DNA of 64,000 bases from UBA8337 sp965221415 (lineage in GTDB: Bacteria; Pseudomonadota; Alphaproteobacteria; RS24): assembly GCA_965221415.1 (NCBI GenBank), contig OZ244887.1, forward strand, positions 496,001 to 560,000. The letters run 5' to 3'. Positions 34,016-42,368 of this stretch are shown piece by piece (the stretch's first letter is position 1; every line of letters starts with the position of its first letter). The notes below the pieces were generated by a model. That model saw nothing but the letters and a program-made list of their open reading frames with translations, was not told the origin of the DNA and made no database searches. The translations under genes were made by a program, and so were the position numbers.

Positions 34016-34953
34016 CGTTCGGCTAGGTATTTTTCGGCTTCCAAAGCGGCCATGCACCCCATCCCCGCCGCTGTCACGGCTTGACGATAAATATCATCGG
34101 TGACATCACCCGCGGCATAAACCCCCGCAACAGATGTCGCCGTGCTGTCTGGCAGGGTGACCAAATAGCCGCCGGTTTTTGTTTCAAGCTGGTCGGTGAA
34201 TAATTCGGTCGACGGCGCATGGCCGATAGCGATGAACACGCCATCGGCGGCGATATCGTGGGTCTCGCCCGTTTTGGTATTTTTAATCCGTGCGCCCGTG
34301 ACGCTGAGCGGGTTTTCATCGCCGATGATTTCATCAATCGCGCTGTCCCATAACACATTGATTTTTTCATGCGCGTGCAAGCGGTTTTCGAGAATTTTCT
34401 CGCACCGTAATGAATCACGGCGATGGATAAGCGTCACTTCCTGCGCGAAATTGGTCAGAAAGAGAGCTTCCTCGACGGCTGTATTGCCGCCGCCGACCAC
34501 CAGCACTTTCTTGTCGCGATAGAAAAACCCATCGCATGTGGCGCAAGCCGATACGCCAAAACCTTGAAATTTGTCTTCTGAGGGCAGTCCGAGCCATTTG
34601 GCTTGTGCGCCCGTCGCAATCACGATGGTGTCGGCGCTAAAGTGCTGACCGCTATCGCTTTTGGCGATGAAGGGGCGGTTGGATAAATCGACATGCGTGA
34701 TGATATCGGAAACAATCTCAGTGCCGACAGCCACCGCTTGCGCTTCCATTTGTTCCATCAGCCAAGGGCCTTGCACGGCTTCGGCAAAGCCTGGATAATT
34801 TTCGACATCGGTCGTGATGGTCAGTTGACCGCCGGGCTGAATACCGCGCACCAATACAGGCGCGAGCATGGCACGCGCAGCATAAACGGCGGCGGTGTAT
34901 CCAGCAGGGCCAGAGCCAATAATTAGCATTTTAGTGTGTTTCACGTCGCTCAT
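34012..34953 (-). CDS. trxB: Thioredoxin-disulfide reductase
   Basis: NADPH-dependent flavoenzyme that reduces thioredoxin. 313 residues, with FAD motif IGSGPAGYTAAVYAARA, active-site CATCDG disulfide, NADPH motif VVGGGNTAVEEALFL and the C-terminal AAGDVTDDIYRQAVTAAG. Start at 34953 follows a GTGGAG site; the open frame upstream overlaps the ELM1 gene and is not used. Together with grxC and gor, the window encodes parts of both thiol-redox systems. Confidence 0.96.
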   Translation of the reverse strand: MSDVKHTKMLIIGSGPAGYTAAVYAARAMLAPVLVRGIQPGGQLTITTDVENYPGFAEAVQGPWLMEQMEAQAVAVGTEIVSDIITHVDLSNRPFIAKSDSGQHFSADTIVIATGAQAKWLGLPSEDKFQGFGVSACATCDGFFYRDKKVLVVGGGNTAVEEALFLTNFAQEVTLIHRRDSLRCEKILENRLHAHEKINVLWDSAIDEIIGDENPLSVTGARIKNTKTGETHDIAADGVFIAIGHAPSTELFTDQLETKTGGYLVTLPDSTATSVAGVYAAGDVTDDIYRQAVTAAGMGCMAALEAEKYLAER

Positions 34954-35011
34954 AATCGTCTCCACAAGGTCTGTGGTTAATGTAAGAACGATTCCACAAA
35001 ACCCAAGAGCT

Positions 35012-35971
35012 TTATGGCTGTTTTGTGCCAAAGCCGTGCATAATCGCACGCGCTATCGCGGGGGAGTCGTTTTGGCTTTTCGTTTGCCAATGCGCGAGCG
35101 TGTCGGTGAAGGGGCGCACATAGCCTGCGTCTTGTACGGCTTTGTGGAAACGGGCGAACTTGGCCGAGCCGCCGTGTAAGCCAAACACTTGCACAGGCAC
35201 ACCAGCGAGACATGCCTCGCCAATCATATTGATGCTGTCGGCGGTCACGATGATATGCTCGGCCAACCCCAACATCGCACGATAGGGATTTGCACCTGTG
35301 CCATCCCATAAGAAGTAGCTGTCTTCAGGTAGCTGTTGGCGCAGCAGCGTCGCATAATGTGGGGGCGAGCGCCGCGACAGCGTGATGAGTAGATAATGGT
35401 CTTGCTCCGCCAGTTTTGCGAGGTGAGCGGCGAGCGTTTGCAATTCGGCTTCTTTAAAGGGGTAGGCTTTGCTCGGGCCGCCAATCAGCACAGTGACGAT
35501 TTTGCCTTTGGGTGGGTGCGGACATAGCTGCTGTTTTAAGTCAGCCGCTTCGGCGTGCAAGCCATCGAGCGTCATCGCGTGGGGCGATAGCAGGGTTTGC
35601 ATAACATTCGCGCCGTTGAGGCGGTCGTGTTTGGGTGCCCAGACAAAATCAAAATGCTTTGGATGGATGGTCGGGCGGTGCAAAAATACGGTGAACACAC
35701 GACCCTGCGAGGCGCGTTTGATATAGCGCACATGCGGTATGGCGCGACGACCGCTTGCGATAATCATATCGGGAAAGGGCGGTTGGATATTGCTATCGGC
35801 TTTCGCGCCCCGTTCGGCGAGACGATAGGGGGCGAGCCATTTATAGGGGGCGGCTAAATCGGCGTGGATGAGCTTGAAATCTGCGCTCATATCTCTTTGC
35901 AGCAGGTTTGCGATGCCTTCGACCAACACATCATTGCCGCGTCTGCCGCCCGTAATGCCCCAAATTTTCAT
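35012..35971 (-). CDS. ELM1-family (mitochondrial fission ELM1-like) protein
   Basis: 319-residue soluble protein of the DUF1022/ELM1 family; in plants ELM1 recruits dynamin to mitochondria, while the bacterial role is not established. It has a glycosyltransferase-B-like look: ITGGRRGNDVLVEGIANLL at the start, PDMIIASGRRAIPHVRYIK, IVTVLIGGPSKAYPF, and TADSINMIGEACLAGVPVQVFGL near the end, which resembles a sugar-nucleotide site. Divergent from the Lrp regulator and just upstream of trxB. Confidence 0.85.
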   Translation of the reverse strand: MKIWGITGGRRGNDVLVEGIANLLQRDMSADFKLIHADLAAPYKWLAPYRLAERGAKADSNIQPPFPDMIIASGRRAIPHVRYIKRASQGRVFTVFLHRPTIHPKHFDFVWAPKHDRLNGANVMQTLLSPHAMTLDGLHAEAADLKQQLCPHPPKGKIVTVLIGGPSKAYPFKEAELQTLAAHLAKLAEQDHYLLITLSRRSPPHYATLLRQQLPEDSYFLWDGTGANPYRAMLGLAEHIIVTADSINMIGEACLAGVPVQVFGLHGGSAKFARFHKAVQDAGYVRPFTDTLAHWQTKSQNDSPAIARAIMHGFGTKQP

Positions 35972-36056
35972 GTGCTTCTGTTTCGCTACTGTTCATTTAT
36001 TTCAAAATTCGGTATTATTATTACTACTAGAAAGCATTTCAGGAAACGAAAAAACG

Positions 36057-36536
36057 ATGAAGAAGCCGCGACTAGACGAGATTGATTTGAAAATCCTTGA
36101 GGTTTTGCAGACGGATGGGCGCATTACGAATGTTGACTTGGCGGAGCAGGCGGGTATTTCTGCGCCGCCTTGTTTGCGCCGTGTGCGGGCTTTGGAAAAG
36201 GCGGGTTTCATCAAGGGGTATCGTGCGCGTGTGGATGCGCAGATGCTGGGTCTTGGGGTGACTGTATTTGCGATGGTTGGGCTAGAGAGTCAGGCTGAAA
36301 CGGATTTGCAGGCGTTTGAGGCGGGTGTGCGTAACTGGCCGGAAGTTTTGGAATGCCATATGCTGAATGGCGAGATTGATTTTATTTTGAAATGTGTCGC
36401 GCCCGATTTAGAGAGTTTTCAGGAGTTTTTGACTCAGAAGCTGACCCCTGCACCGAATGTGGCGAATGTGCGGACGTCGCTGACCATCCGTCGCTCGAAG
36501 GGTGATGTCAGCCTGCCGCTCGCGCATATTAAATAA
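36057..36536 (+). CDS. Lrp/AsnC family transcriptional regulator
   Basis: 159-residue feast/famine regulator: helix-turn-helix (IDLKILEVLQTDGRITNVDL, then AEQAGISAPPCLRRVRALEK) and a C-terminal RAM ligand-binding domain. The ATG at 36057 has AGGAA about ten bases upstream. It is divergent from the ELM1 gene and could control it; effector and regulon are unknown. Its 3' end overlaps greA by eight bases on the opposite strand. Confidence 0.9.
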   Translation: MKKPRLDEIDLKILEVLQTDGRITNVDLAEQAGISAPPCLRRVRALEKAGFIKGYRARVDAQMLGLGVTVFAMVGLESQAETDLQAFEAGVRNWPEVLECHMLNGEIDFILKCVAPDLESFQEFLTQKLTPAPNVANVRTSLTIRRSKGDVSLPLAHIK

Positions 36537-37002
36537 ATTTAACGCCGAGGATTTCGTAAGATTTGCCGCCGCCCGGCGTGTTGACTTCGACGCTATCGCC
36601 GATTTCTTTGCCGATGAGCGAGCGCGCGATGGGTGATGATATAGAGATTTTGCCTTGTTCCACATTGGCTTCGAAATCGCCGACAATTTGGTAGGTCATT
36701 TCGGCTTCTGTGTCTTCGTCGACGAGTTGCACGGTCGCCCCGAACTTCACGCTGTTGCCAGACATGGCGGCGACATCGATGATATCGGCGCGATTGATCA
36801 TGTCTTCGAGTTCCATGACGCGGCCTTCATTGTGGCTCTGCTGTTCTTTTGCGGCGTGATATTCGGCGTTTTCCGACAAATCGCCATGCGCACGCGCTTC
36901 GGAAATCGCCCGAATAATGCGCTGACGCTCAGGCCCTTTCAGGCGTTTCAGCTCTAAATCGAGCGTTTCGTAGCCATGAATGGTCATTGGCACTTTATCC
37001 AT
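36529..37002 (-). CDS. greA: Transcription elongation factor GreA
   Basis: Rescues backtracked RNA polymerase by stimulating transcript cleavage. 157 residues: an N-terminal coiled coil with the tip acidic residues in ARAHGDLSENAEYHAAKE, and a C-terminal FKBP-like domain (SISSPIARSLIGKEIGDSV, TPGGGKSYEILGVKF). The start at 37002 has GGGGAG eight bases upstream; the ATG five codons earlier directly abuts an AGGAG and is unlikely. Downstream of carB on the same strand. Confidence 0.96.
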   Translation of the reverse strand: MDKVPMTIHGYETLDLELKRLKGPERQRIIRAISEARAHGDLSENAEYHAAKEQQSHNEGRVMELEDMINRADIIDVAAMSGNSVKFGATVQLVDEDTEAEMTYQIVGDFEANVEQGKISISSPIARSLIGKEIGDSVEVNTPGGGKSYEILGVKFI

Positions 37003-37081
37003 CACGAGACTCCCCATCTCCTTTCAGGTTTCATTCTGAAAGTGTTTCATAAAAACTGGCTGATGTGCAAGTTTTTCGTGA

Positions 37082-40000
37082 CTATTTAGCTTTGCGGCGG
37101 GTTTCATAATCTTGCAGGCTGGTGACGGTGAGCGCGTTTTCGCCGATGGCGGCGATGGCGGCGACGGTCGCCTCTGCCCCTGCCAAAGTGGTGTAATAGG
37201 GGATTTTCATTTCCAATGCGGTGCGCCGAATAGATTTGCTATCCAGCAGCGATTGCTCGCCTTCGGTTGTGTTCACGACCAATTGCACCGCGTCGTTTTC
37301 CATCGCATCGACAATATGCGGGCGGCCTTCCATCACTTTGTTGATTGGCTCGACGGTGACGCCATTATCGCGCAGGAATGTCGCTGTGCCGCGTGTTGCG
37401 ATAATCGTGAAGCCAAGTTCATTTAGCCGCTTTGCAGGCGCGATGGCGCGTTGTTTGTCGGTCTCGCGCACTGAGATAAACGCTGTGCCTGCGGTGGGTA
37501 AAATAATGCTGCTGCCGAGTTGGCTTTTGGCGAAAGCGGTGGCGAAATCCATGTCTAATCCCATCACCTCGCCCGTGGAGCGCATTTCTGGCCCCAAAAC
37601 AGTGTCCACTCCGGGGAAGCGCGCAAATGGAAACACGCTTTCTTTGACCGCAATATGGTCATAAGACTGCGCTGTTAAGTTGAACTCGGATAGTTTCGCG
37701 CCAGCCATCAAGCGGGCGGCGATGCGTGCAATCGGTTGGCCAAGCACCTTGGCGACGAAAGGCACTGTGCGGCTTGCACGCGGATTAACCTCAATCACGA
37801 AAATATCTTCGCCTTGTACAGCAAATTGCACATTCATCAGACCGACGACATTCAGTGCTTTGGCCATATCTGTGGCTTGGCGGCTGAGGTCGTCGATAAT
37901 GTGCTGCTTCAAGCTATGCGGCGGCATCGAGCAAGCACTGTCGCCCGAATGGACACCTGCTTCTTCAATATGCTCGAGAATACCAGAGACGAAAACATCC
38001 GTGCCATCGCTGAGGACATCGACATCAAGCTCGGTGGCATCGCGCAAATAGCCGTCGATAAGCACGGGGCTGTCGCCTGATACAATCACCGCCTCGCGCA
38101 TATAGCGTTCGAGTTGGGCATCCGTATTGACGATTTCCATGGCGCGCCCCCCCAAAACATAAGACGGGCGAATGACGACGGGAAAACCAATATCAGCGGC
38201 AATCGCGTGGGCTTCATCGGCTGAACGCGCAATGCCATTTGGCGGCTGGCGCAAAGCTAGCCGTTCTAGTAAGTCTTTAAAGCGGTCGCGGTCTTCGGCA
38301 AGGTCAATGGCATCAGGGTCAGTGCCTAAAATCGGAATACCCGCTTTTTCCAGAGCTTGCGAAAGTTTTAACGGGGTTTGCCCACCAAACTGCACAATCA
38401 CGCCCGCCAATGTGCCGGCTTGCATTTCGCAATGCAGCAATTCCAAGACATCTTCTTGCGTTAAGGGTTCAAAATATAATCGGTCGGAGGTGTCGTAATC
38501 GGTCGAGACGGTCTCTGGATTGCAGTTGACCATAATGCTTTCGATATCGGCATCGGCTAGCGCGAAAGCGGCATGGCAGCAGCAATAGTCGAACTCGATA
38601 CCTTGGCCGATACGGTTTGGGCCGCCGCCTAAAATAACGGCCTTTTTGCGCTGGCTTGGATGCGCCTCGTTTTGCCCCCCAAAGGTCGATGGCACGTCGT
38701 AGCTTGAATAGAGATACGGCGTGCTGGCGGCGAACTCGGCGGCGCAAGTGTCGATTTGGCGATAAAACGGGCGCACATCCATGCCTTGACGGATGGTGCG
38801 CACGTCATCTTCGGTTTTGGCGCTCAATTCGGCGAGGCGGGCATCGGAAAATCCCATCGCTTTGACGCTGCGCATGGCCTCGCTATTATCGGGCAAGCCG
38901 TGCGCGGTGATTTTCGCTTCCATGGCGACAATCTCGCTGATTTGTTCGATAAACCACGGGTCGAAATGCGAGAGGTCGCAGATTTCTTGCGCGCTCATAC
39001 CTTGGCGTAAAGCATGCGCGGCCATGAGTAAGCGCGCGGGCGTGGCGGTGGTGAGCGCAGCGCGCATATCGGCCATGCCTTCTTCTGTCGAAATATCTGG
39101 CGCGGCTTCGGGCGCGTTGAGACCGGTGAGGTCGGTCTCGAGCGAGCGCAGTGCTTTTTGTAGGCTTTCTTTGAAGTTGCGGCCAATCGCCATGGCTTCG
39201 CCGACCGATTTCATGGCGGTGGTCAAAAGCGGTTCGGCGCCGGGGAATTTCTCAAACGCAAAGCGCGGAATCTTGGTCACGACATAGTCGACGGTTGGCT
39301 CGAAGCTGGCGGGGGTGACGCTGGTGATGTCGTTCATCAATTCGTCGAGCGTGTAGCCGACGGCGAGTTTGGCGGCGATTTTGGCAATTGGAAAGCCGGT
39401 CGCTTTGGAGGCCAAGGCCGATGAGCGTGATACGCGGGGGTTCATTTCGATGACGAGCAGGCGGCCATCGGCTGGGTTGACGGCGAATTGCACGTTCGAG
39501 CCGCCGGTTTCGACGCCGATTTCGCGCAAGACCGCAATCGAGGCGTTGCGCATAATTTGATATTCGCGGTCGGTGAGCGTGAGGGCGGGGGCGACGGTGA
39601 TGCTGTCGCCTGTGTGTACGCCCATGGGGTCGACATTTTCGATGGAGCAGATAATGATGCAATTATCTTTTTTGTCGCGGACGACTTCCATTTCGTATTC
39701 TTTCCAACCGAGCACGCTTTCTTCAATCAGCACTTCGGTGACGGGCGATGCGTCTAGGCCGGATTCGACGATGCTGATGAACTCTTTTTTGTTATAGGCG
39801 ATGCCGCCGCCTGTGCCGCCCATTGTAAAGCTGGGGCGGATGATGGCGGGCAGGCCGACTTTTTCGAGAGCGACCATGGCTTCGTCTATCGTGTTGACGG
39901 CGTCTGAACGGGGGCTTTCGAGGCCGATTTTGTCCATCGCGTCGCGGAATAACATGCGGTCTTCGGCTTTGTTGATGGCTTCGAGGTCAGCGCCGATGAG

Positions 40001-40342
40001 CTGCACGTTATATTTCTCAAGCGTGCCGTTTTCGGCCAAGGCGATGGTCGCGTTGAGGGCGGTTTGGCCACCCATGGTTGGCAATATGGCGTCGGGGCGT
40101 TCTTTTTCGATAATTTTGGCGACCAAATCGGGCGTGATGGGTTCGATATAGGTGGCATCGGCGAGGTCGGGGTCGGTCATGATGGTGGCGGGGTTGGAGT
40201 TGACCAGTATCACGCGATAGCCTTCTTCGCGCAGGGCTTTGCAGGCCTGTGTGCCTGAGTAATCGAACTCGCAGGCTTGGCCGATAACAATCGGGCCTGC
40301 GCCGATAATCATGATGCTGGCGATGTCGGTGCGTTTTGGCAT
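37082..40342 (-). CDS. carB: Carbamoyl-phosphate synthase, large subunit
   Basis: Makes carbamoyl phosphate from bicarbonate, ammonia (tunnelled from CarA) and two ATP, for pyrimidine and arginine synthesis. 1086 residues with two ATP-grasp halves: IGAGPIVIGQACEFDYSG and MGGTGGGIAYN in the first, GGGPNRIGQGIEFDYCC and VLGGRAMEIV in the second, then a C-terminal allosteric MGS-like domain (from about 940). Its ATG shares bases with the carA stop (TAATG), ensuring balanced synthesis. Confidence 0.97.
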   Translation of the reverse strand: MPKRTDIASIMIIGAGPIVIGQACEFDYSGTQACKALREEGYRVILVNSNPATIMTDPDLADATYIEPITPDLVAKIIEKERPDAILPTMGGQTALNATIALAENGTLEKYNVQLIGADLEAINKAEDRMLFRDAMDKIGLESPRSDAVNTIDEAMVALEKVGLPAIIRPSFTMGGTGGGIAYNKKEFISIVESGLDASPVTEVLIEESVLGWKEYEMEVVRDKKDNCIIICSIENVDPMGVHTGDSITVAPALTLTDREYQIMRNASIAVLREIGVETGGSNVQFAVNPADGRLLVIEMNPRVSRSSALASKATGFPIAKIAAKLAVGYTLDELMNDITSVTPASFEPTVDYVVTKIPRFAFEKFPGAEPLLTTAMKSVGEAMAIGRNFKESLQKALRSLETDLTGLNAPEAAPDISTEEGMADMRAALTTATPARLLMAAHALRQGMSAQEICDLSHFDPWFIEQISEIVAMEAKITAHGLPDNSEAMRSVKAMGFSDARLAELSAKTEDDVRTIRQGMDVRPFYRQIDTCAAEFAASTPYLYSSYDVPSTFGGQNEAHPSQRKKAVILGGGPNRIGQGIEFDYCCCHAAFALADADIESIMVNCNPETVSTDYDTSDRLYFEPLTQEDVLELLHCEMQAGTLAGVIVQFGGQTPLKLSQALEKAGIPILGTDPDAIDLAEDRDRFKDLLERLALRQPPNGIARSADEAHAIAADIGFPVVIRPSYVLGGRAMEIVNTDAQLERYMREAVIVSGDSPVLIDGYLRDATELDVDVLSDGTDVFVSGILEHIEEAGVHSGDSACSMPPHSLKQHIIDDLSRQATDMAKALNVVGLMNVQFAVQGEDIFVIEVNPRASRTVPFVAKVLGQPIARIAARLMAGAKLSEFNLTAQSYDHIAVKESVFPFARFPGVDTVLGPEMRSTGEVMGLDMDFATAFAKSQLGSSIILPTAGTAFISVRETDKQRAIAPAKRLNELGFTIIATRGTATFLRDNGVTVEPINKVMEGRPHIVDAMENDAVQLVVNTTEGEQSLLDSKSIRRTALEMKIPYYTTLAGAEATVAAIAAIGENALTVTSLQDYETRRKAK

Positions 40343-41505
40343 TAGGAAGCTTCTTTCATGGCGGTGACAAAGCGGTCAAAAAGATAATGGCTGTCTTGCG
40401 GGCCGGGCGAGGCTTCGGGGTGATATTGCACCGAGAACACTGGCTTGCCTTTGAGCGCAATGCCGCAATTCGTCTGGTCGAAGAGGCTGATATGGGTTTC
40501 TTCTAGCGTGTCTGGCAGACTGTCGCGGTCGACCGTGAAGCCGTGATTCATCGAGGTGATTTCGACCTTGCCCGTGGTCAGGTCTTTGACGGGATGGTTG
40601 GCGCCATGATGGCCGAGTTTCATTTTGACGGTTTTGGCACCCAAGGCGCGCGCGAGCATCTGGTGGCCGAGGCAAATGCCAAAGACGGGCTTGTTGCTGT
40701 CCACGAGTTTTTTGATTTCACCGACCGCATAGTCACCTGTTGCGGCGGGGTCGCCGGGGCCGTTGGACAAAAAGATGCCATCGGGGTTTTTGGCCAATAT
40801 GTCTTTTGCTGTTGCGGTGGCGGGCATTACGCTGACGCGGCATCCGGCTTGGCTTAGGCAGCGCAGAATATTTTTCTTCACGCCATAATCAAGCGCGACG
40901 ACATGCGGGCCTTCGGTATTTGTCGAGAATCCGTCAGACCACTGCCACCGTCCCTCGTGCCAGTCATAGGGGGTAGGGTTGGTGACTTCGCCCGCTAAGT
41001 CTGCGCCTTCGAGGCCACCAAACTTATCGAGTTCGGCTTTCAGGGCGGCGATGTCGAATTGGCCATCGGGCGCGTGGGCGAGGACAGCATTGAACATGCC
41101 GTTTTCGCGAATATGCGTCGTGATGGCGCGCGTATCGATGCCGCTTATGCCGATTACTTCATTGGTTTTCAGCCAATCGTCGAGATGCGCGGTGTTGCGA
41201 TAATTAGACGGCGTTGGTATCGCCTCGCGGATTATCAGGCCGTTGGCGGCGCGTGGATTGGCGGTGTTTGAGGCTTCGCTATCGCCGTCATTCGTGCCGA
41301 CATTGCCGATATGCGGGAAGGTGAAGGTCACAATTTGCGCACTATAAGAGGGGTCGGTCAGCACTTCTTGATAGCCGGTCATGGCTGTGTTGAAGCACAC
41401 TTCGCCGACGGTCGCCCCGTGCGCACCGATACCATAGCCGAAGAATTCTGCGCCATCTGCGCTCAGCAGAAGGGCGGTTTTGCTATCTGGTTGCCAAGCA
41501 CTCAT
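40342..41505 (-). CDS. carA: Carbamoyl-phosphate synthase, small subunit
   Basis: Glutamine amidotransferase subunit that supplies ammonia to CarB. 387 residues: N-terminal CarA domain (FNTAMTGYQEVLTDPSYSAQ) and a class I glutaminase domain with nucleophile Cys in PVFGICLGHQMLA and the His-x-Glu in QYHPEASPGPQD. The ATG at 41505 overlaps the TGA of a 33-codon leader frame (ATGA), and a terminator hairpin ends 25 bases before it, so expression is probably controlled by attenuation. Confidence 0.97.
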   Translation of the reverse strand: MSAWQPDSKTALLLSADGAEFFGYGIGAHGATVGEVCFNTAMTGYQEVLTDPSYSAQIVTFTFPHIGNVGTNDGDSEASNTANPRAANGLIIREAIPTPSNYRNTAHLDDWLKTNEVIGISGIDTRAITTHIRENGMFNAVLAHAPDGQFDIAALKAELDKFGGLEGADLAGEVTNPTPYDWHEGRWQWSDGFSTNTEGPHVVALDYGVKKNILRCLSQAGCRVSVMPATATAKDILAKNPDGIFLSNGPGDPAATGDYAVGEIKKLVDSNKPVFGICLGHQMLARALGAKTVKMKLGHHGANHPVKDLTTGKVEITSMNHGFTVDRDSLPDTLEETHISLFDQTNCGIALKGKPVFSVQYHPEASPGPQDSHYLFDRFVTAMKEAS

Positions 41506-41603
41506 GCGGCAGGCTCACCAAGAAAAGGCAAAAAAAAGGCTTCTGCCGTTTTAACGACTGAAGCCTGTGCGCTTGCGATATTAATCTTGGGTAAAGAACT
41601 CAT
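41502..41603 (-). CDS. Candidate carA leader peptide (33 codons)
   Basis: Short open frame from ATG at 41603 to a TGA at 41502-41504 that overlaps the carA ATG. It starts MSSLPKINIAS and ends FFLPFLGEPAA, has AAGG six bases before its start, and translates straight through the terminator hairpin and its T-run. It has no Arg codons, so classic arginine-codon stalling is unlikely; the layout resembles the E. coli pyrBI leader, where close coupling of ribosome and polymerase blocks termination. Not known to me as an annotated gene. Confidence 0.55.
   Translation of the reverse strand: MSSLPKINIASAQASVVKTAEAFFLPFLGEPAA
41530..41566 (-). terminator. Intrinsic terminator in the carA leader (attenuator)
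   Basis: On the minus strand AGGCTTC (41560-41566) pairs with GAAGCCT (41537-41543) and the stem extends, after an A-A mismatch, through GTCGT/ACGGC with one G-U pair and a TAAA loop. Eight consecutive T residues follow. It lies before, not after, a gene in the same direction. The 5' arm can alternatively pair with an upstream ACTGAGG around 41615-41625, a possible antiterminator. Confidence 0.75.
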
Positions 41604-41652
41604 GTTCAACCTTTTTTCCTCAGTTCCTCTGGGCTCGCCAAATTGACGGGAA

Positions 41653-41679
41653 GCTATATAAATCGGTGGCTTCGGTCAA
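41653..41679 (-). promoter_or_regulatory. Candidate carAB promoter
   Basis: On the minus strand TTGACC (41674-41679) is followed 15 bases later by TATAGC (41653-41658). If used, transcription would start near 41646 and give a leader of about 140 bases containing the small open frame and terminator. The match is moderate. Confidence 0.35.
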
Positions 41680-41848
41680 GCTATCTTATGTCGATTCTGA
41701 GGATAAAAAATCCCTAGTAGAAACAGTACGTTAGATGTGTTTTGCCGATGGGGTGCGCGGGGTGATGTGCGGTGATGCGAATCGAGTTGTTGCCACAGTG
41801 CATGCTTTAGCATATATGGTTTTCCGAATGTTTTTAGGGAGGCCGTCC
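41680..41848 (+). promoter_or_regulatory. Remainder of the carA-yqeY intergenic region
   Basis: The divergent gap between carA and the YqeY-like gene is 343 bases. The carA-proximal half holds the leader frame, terminator and candidate promoter; this half should contain the promoter for the plus-strand run towards dnaG and rpoD. It is AT-rich near 41700-41730 and 41805-41835. I see no convincing hexamer pair and no further gene. Confidence 0.3.
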
Positions 41849-42301
41849 ATGCAAGAGCGTTTTGCCGAGGCGCTAAAAGAGGCTGTAAAGAGCAAGGATA
41901 AGATTCGTGTTTCTACCTTGCGTTTGATTACCGCCGCTATCAAGGACCGTGATATTGCTGCGCGCAGTGCCGATAATGGCGATGGCGTGAGCGACGAGCA
42001 AATCTTACAGATTTTAGCCAAGATGGTGAAGCAGCGTCACGAATCTGCGACGACCTATGAAGAGGCGGGTCGTCCTGAATTGGCTGAGCAGGAGCGTGCC
42101 GAGATAGCTGTCATCGAAGAGTTTATGCCGCAGCAGTTAACCGAAGAAGAGACGCGCGCGGCTGTCGAAGCGGCGATTGCTGAACTGGGCGCGGATTCTT
42201 TGAAGGATATGGGCAAGGTGATAGGCGCGCTGAAAGAAAAATATGCCGGCCAGATGGATTTCGGCAAAGCGAGTGGCCTCATCAAACAGAAGCTTGGCTA
42301 A
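41849..42301 (+). CDS. GatB/YqeY domain protein
   Basis: Stand-alone YqeY domain (150 residues), related to the tRNA-binding tail domain of the GatB amidotransferase subunit. The N-terminal helical half includes DKIRVSTLRLITAAIKDRD and the C-terminal half MGKVIGALKEKYAGQMDFGKAS, both characteristic. The role is unproven; it may affect tRNA-dependent amidation. ATG at 41849 follows GGGAGG. The position before dnaG and rpoD is conserved in many alphaproteobacteria. Confidence 0.93.
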   Translation: MQERFAEALKEAVKSKDKIRVSTLRLITAAIKDRDIAARSADNGDGVSDEQILQILAKMVKQRHESATTYEEAGRPELAEQERAEIAVIEEFMPQQLTEEETRAAVEAAIAELGADSLKDMGKVIGALKEKYAGQMDFGKASGLIKQKLG

Positions 42302-42368
42302 TCATGGGGTTAAGACTTATGCACAGCTTATCTGCCTTGCTTGCGCAATAAGCCAGTAAAATACCCTC

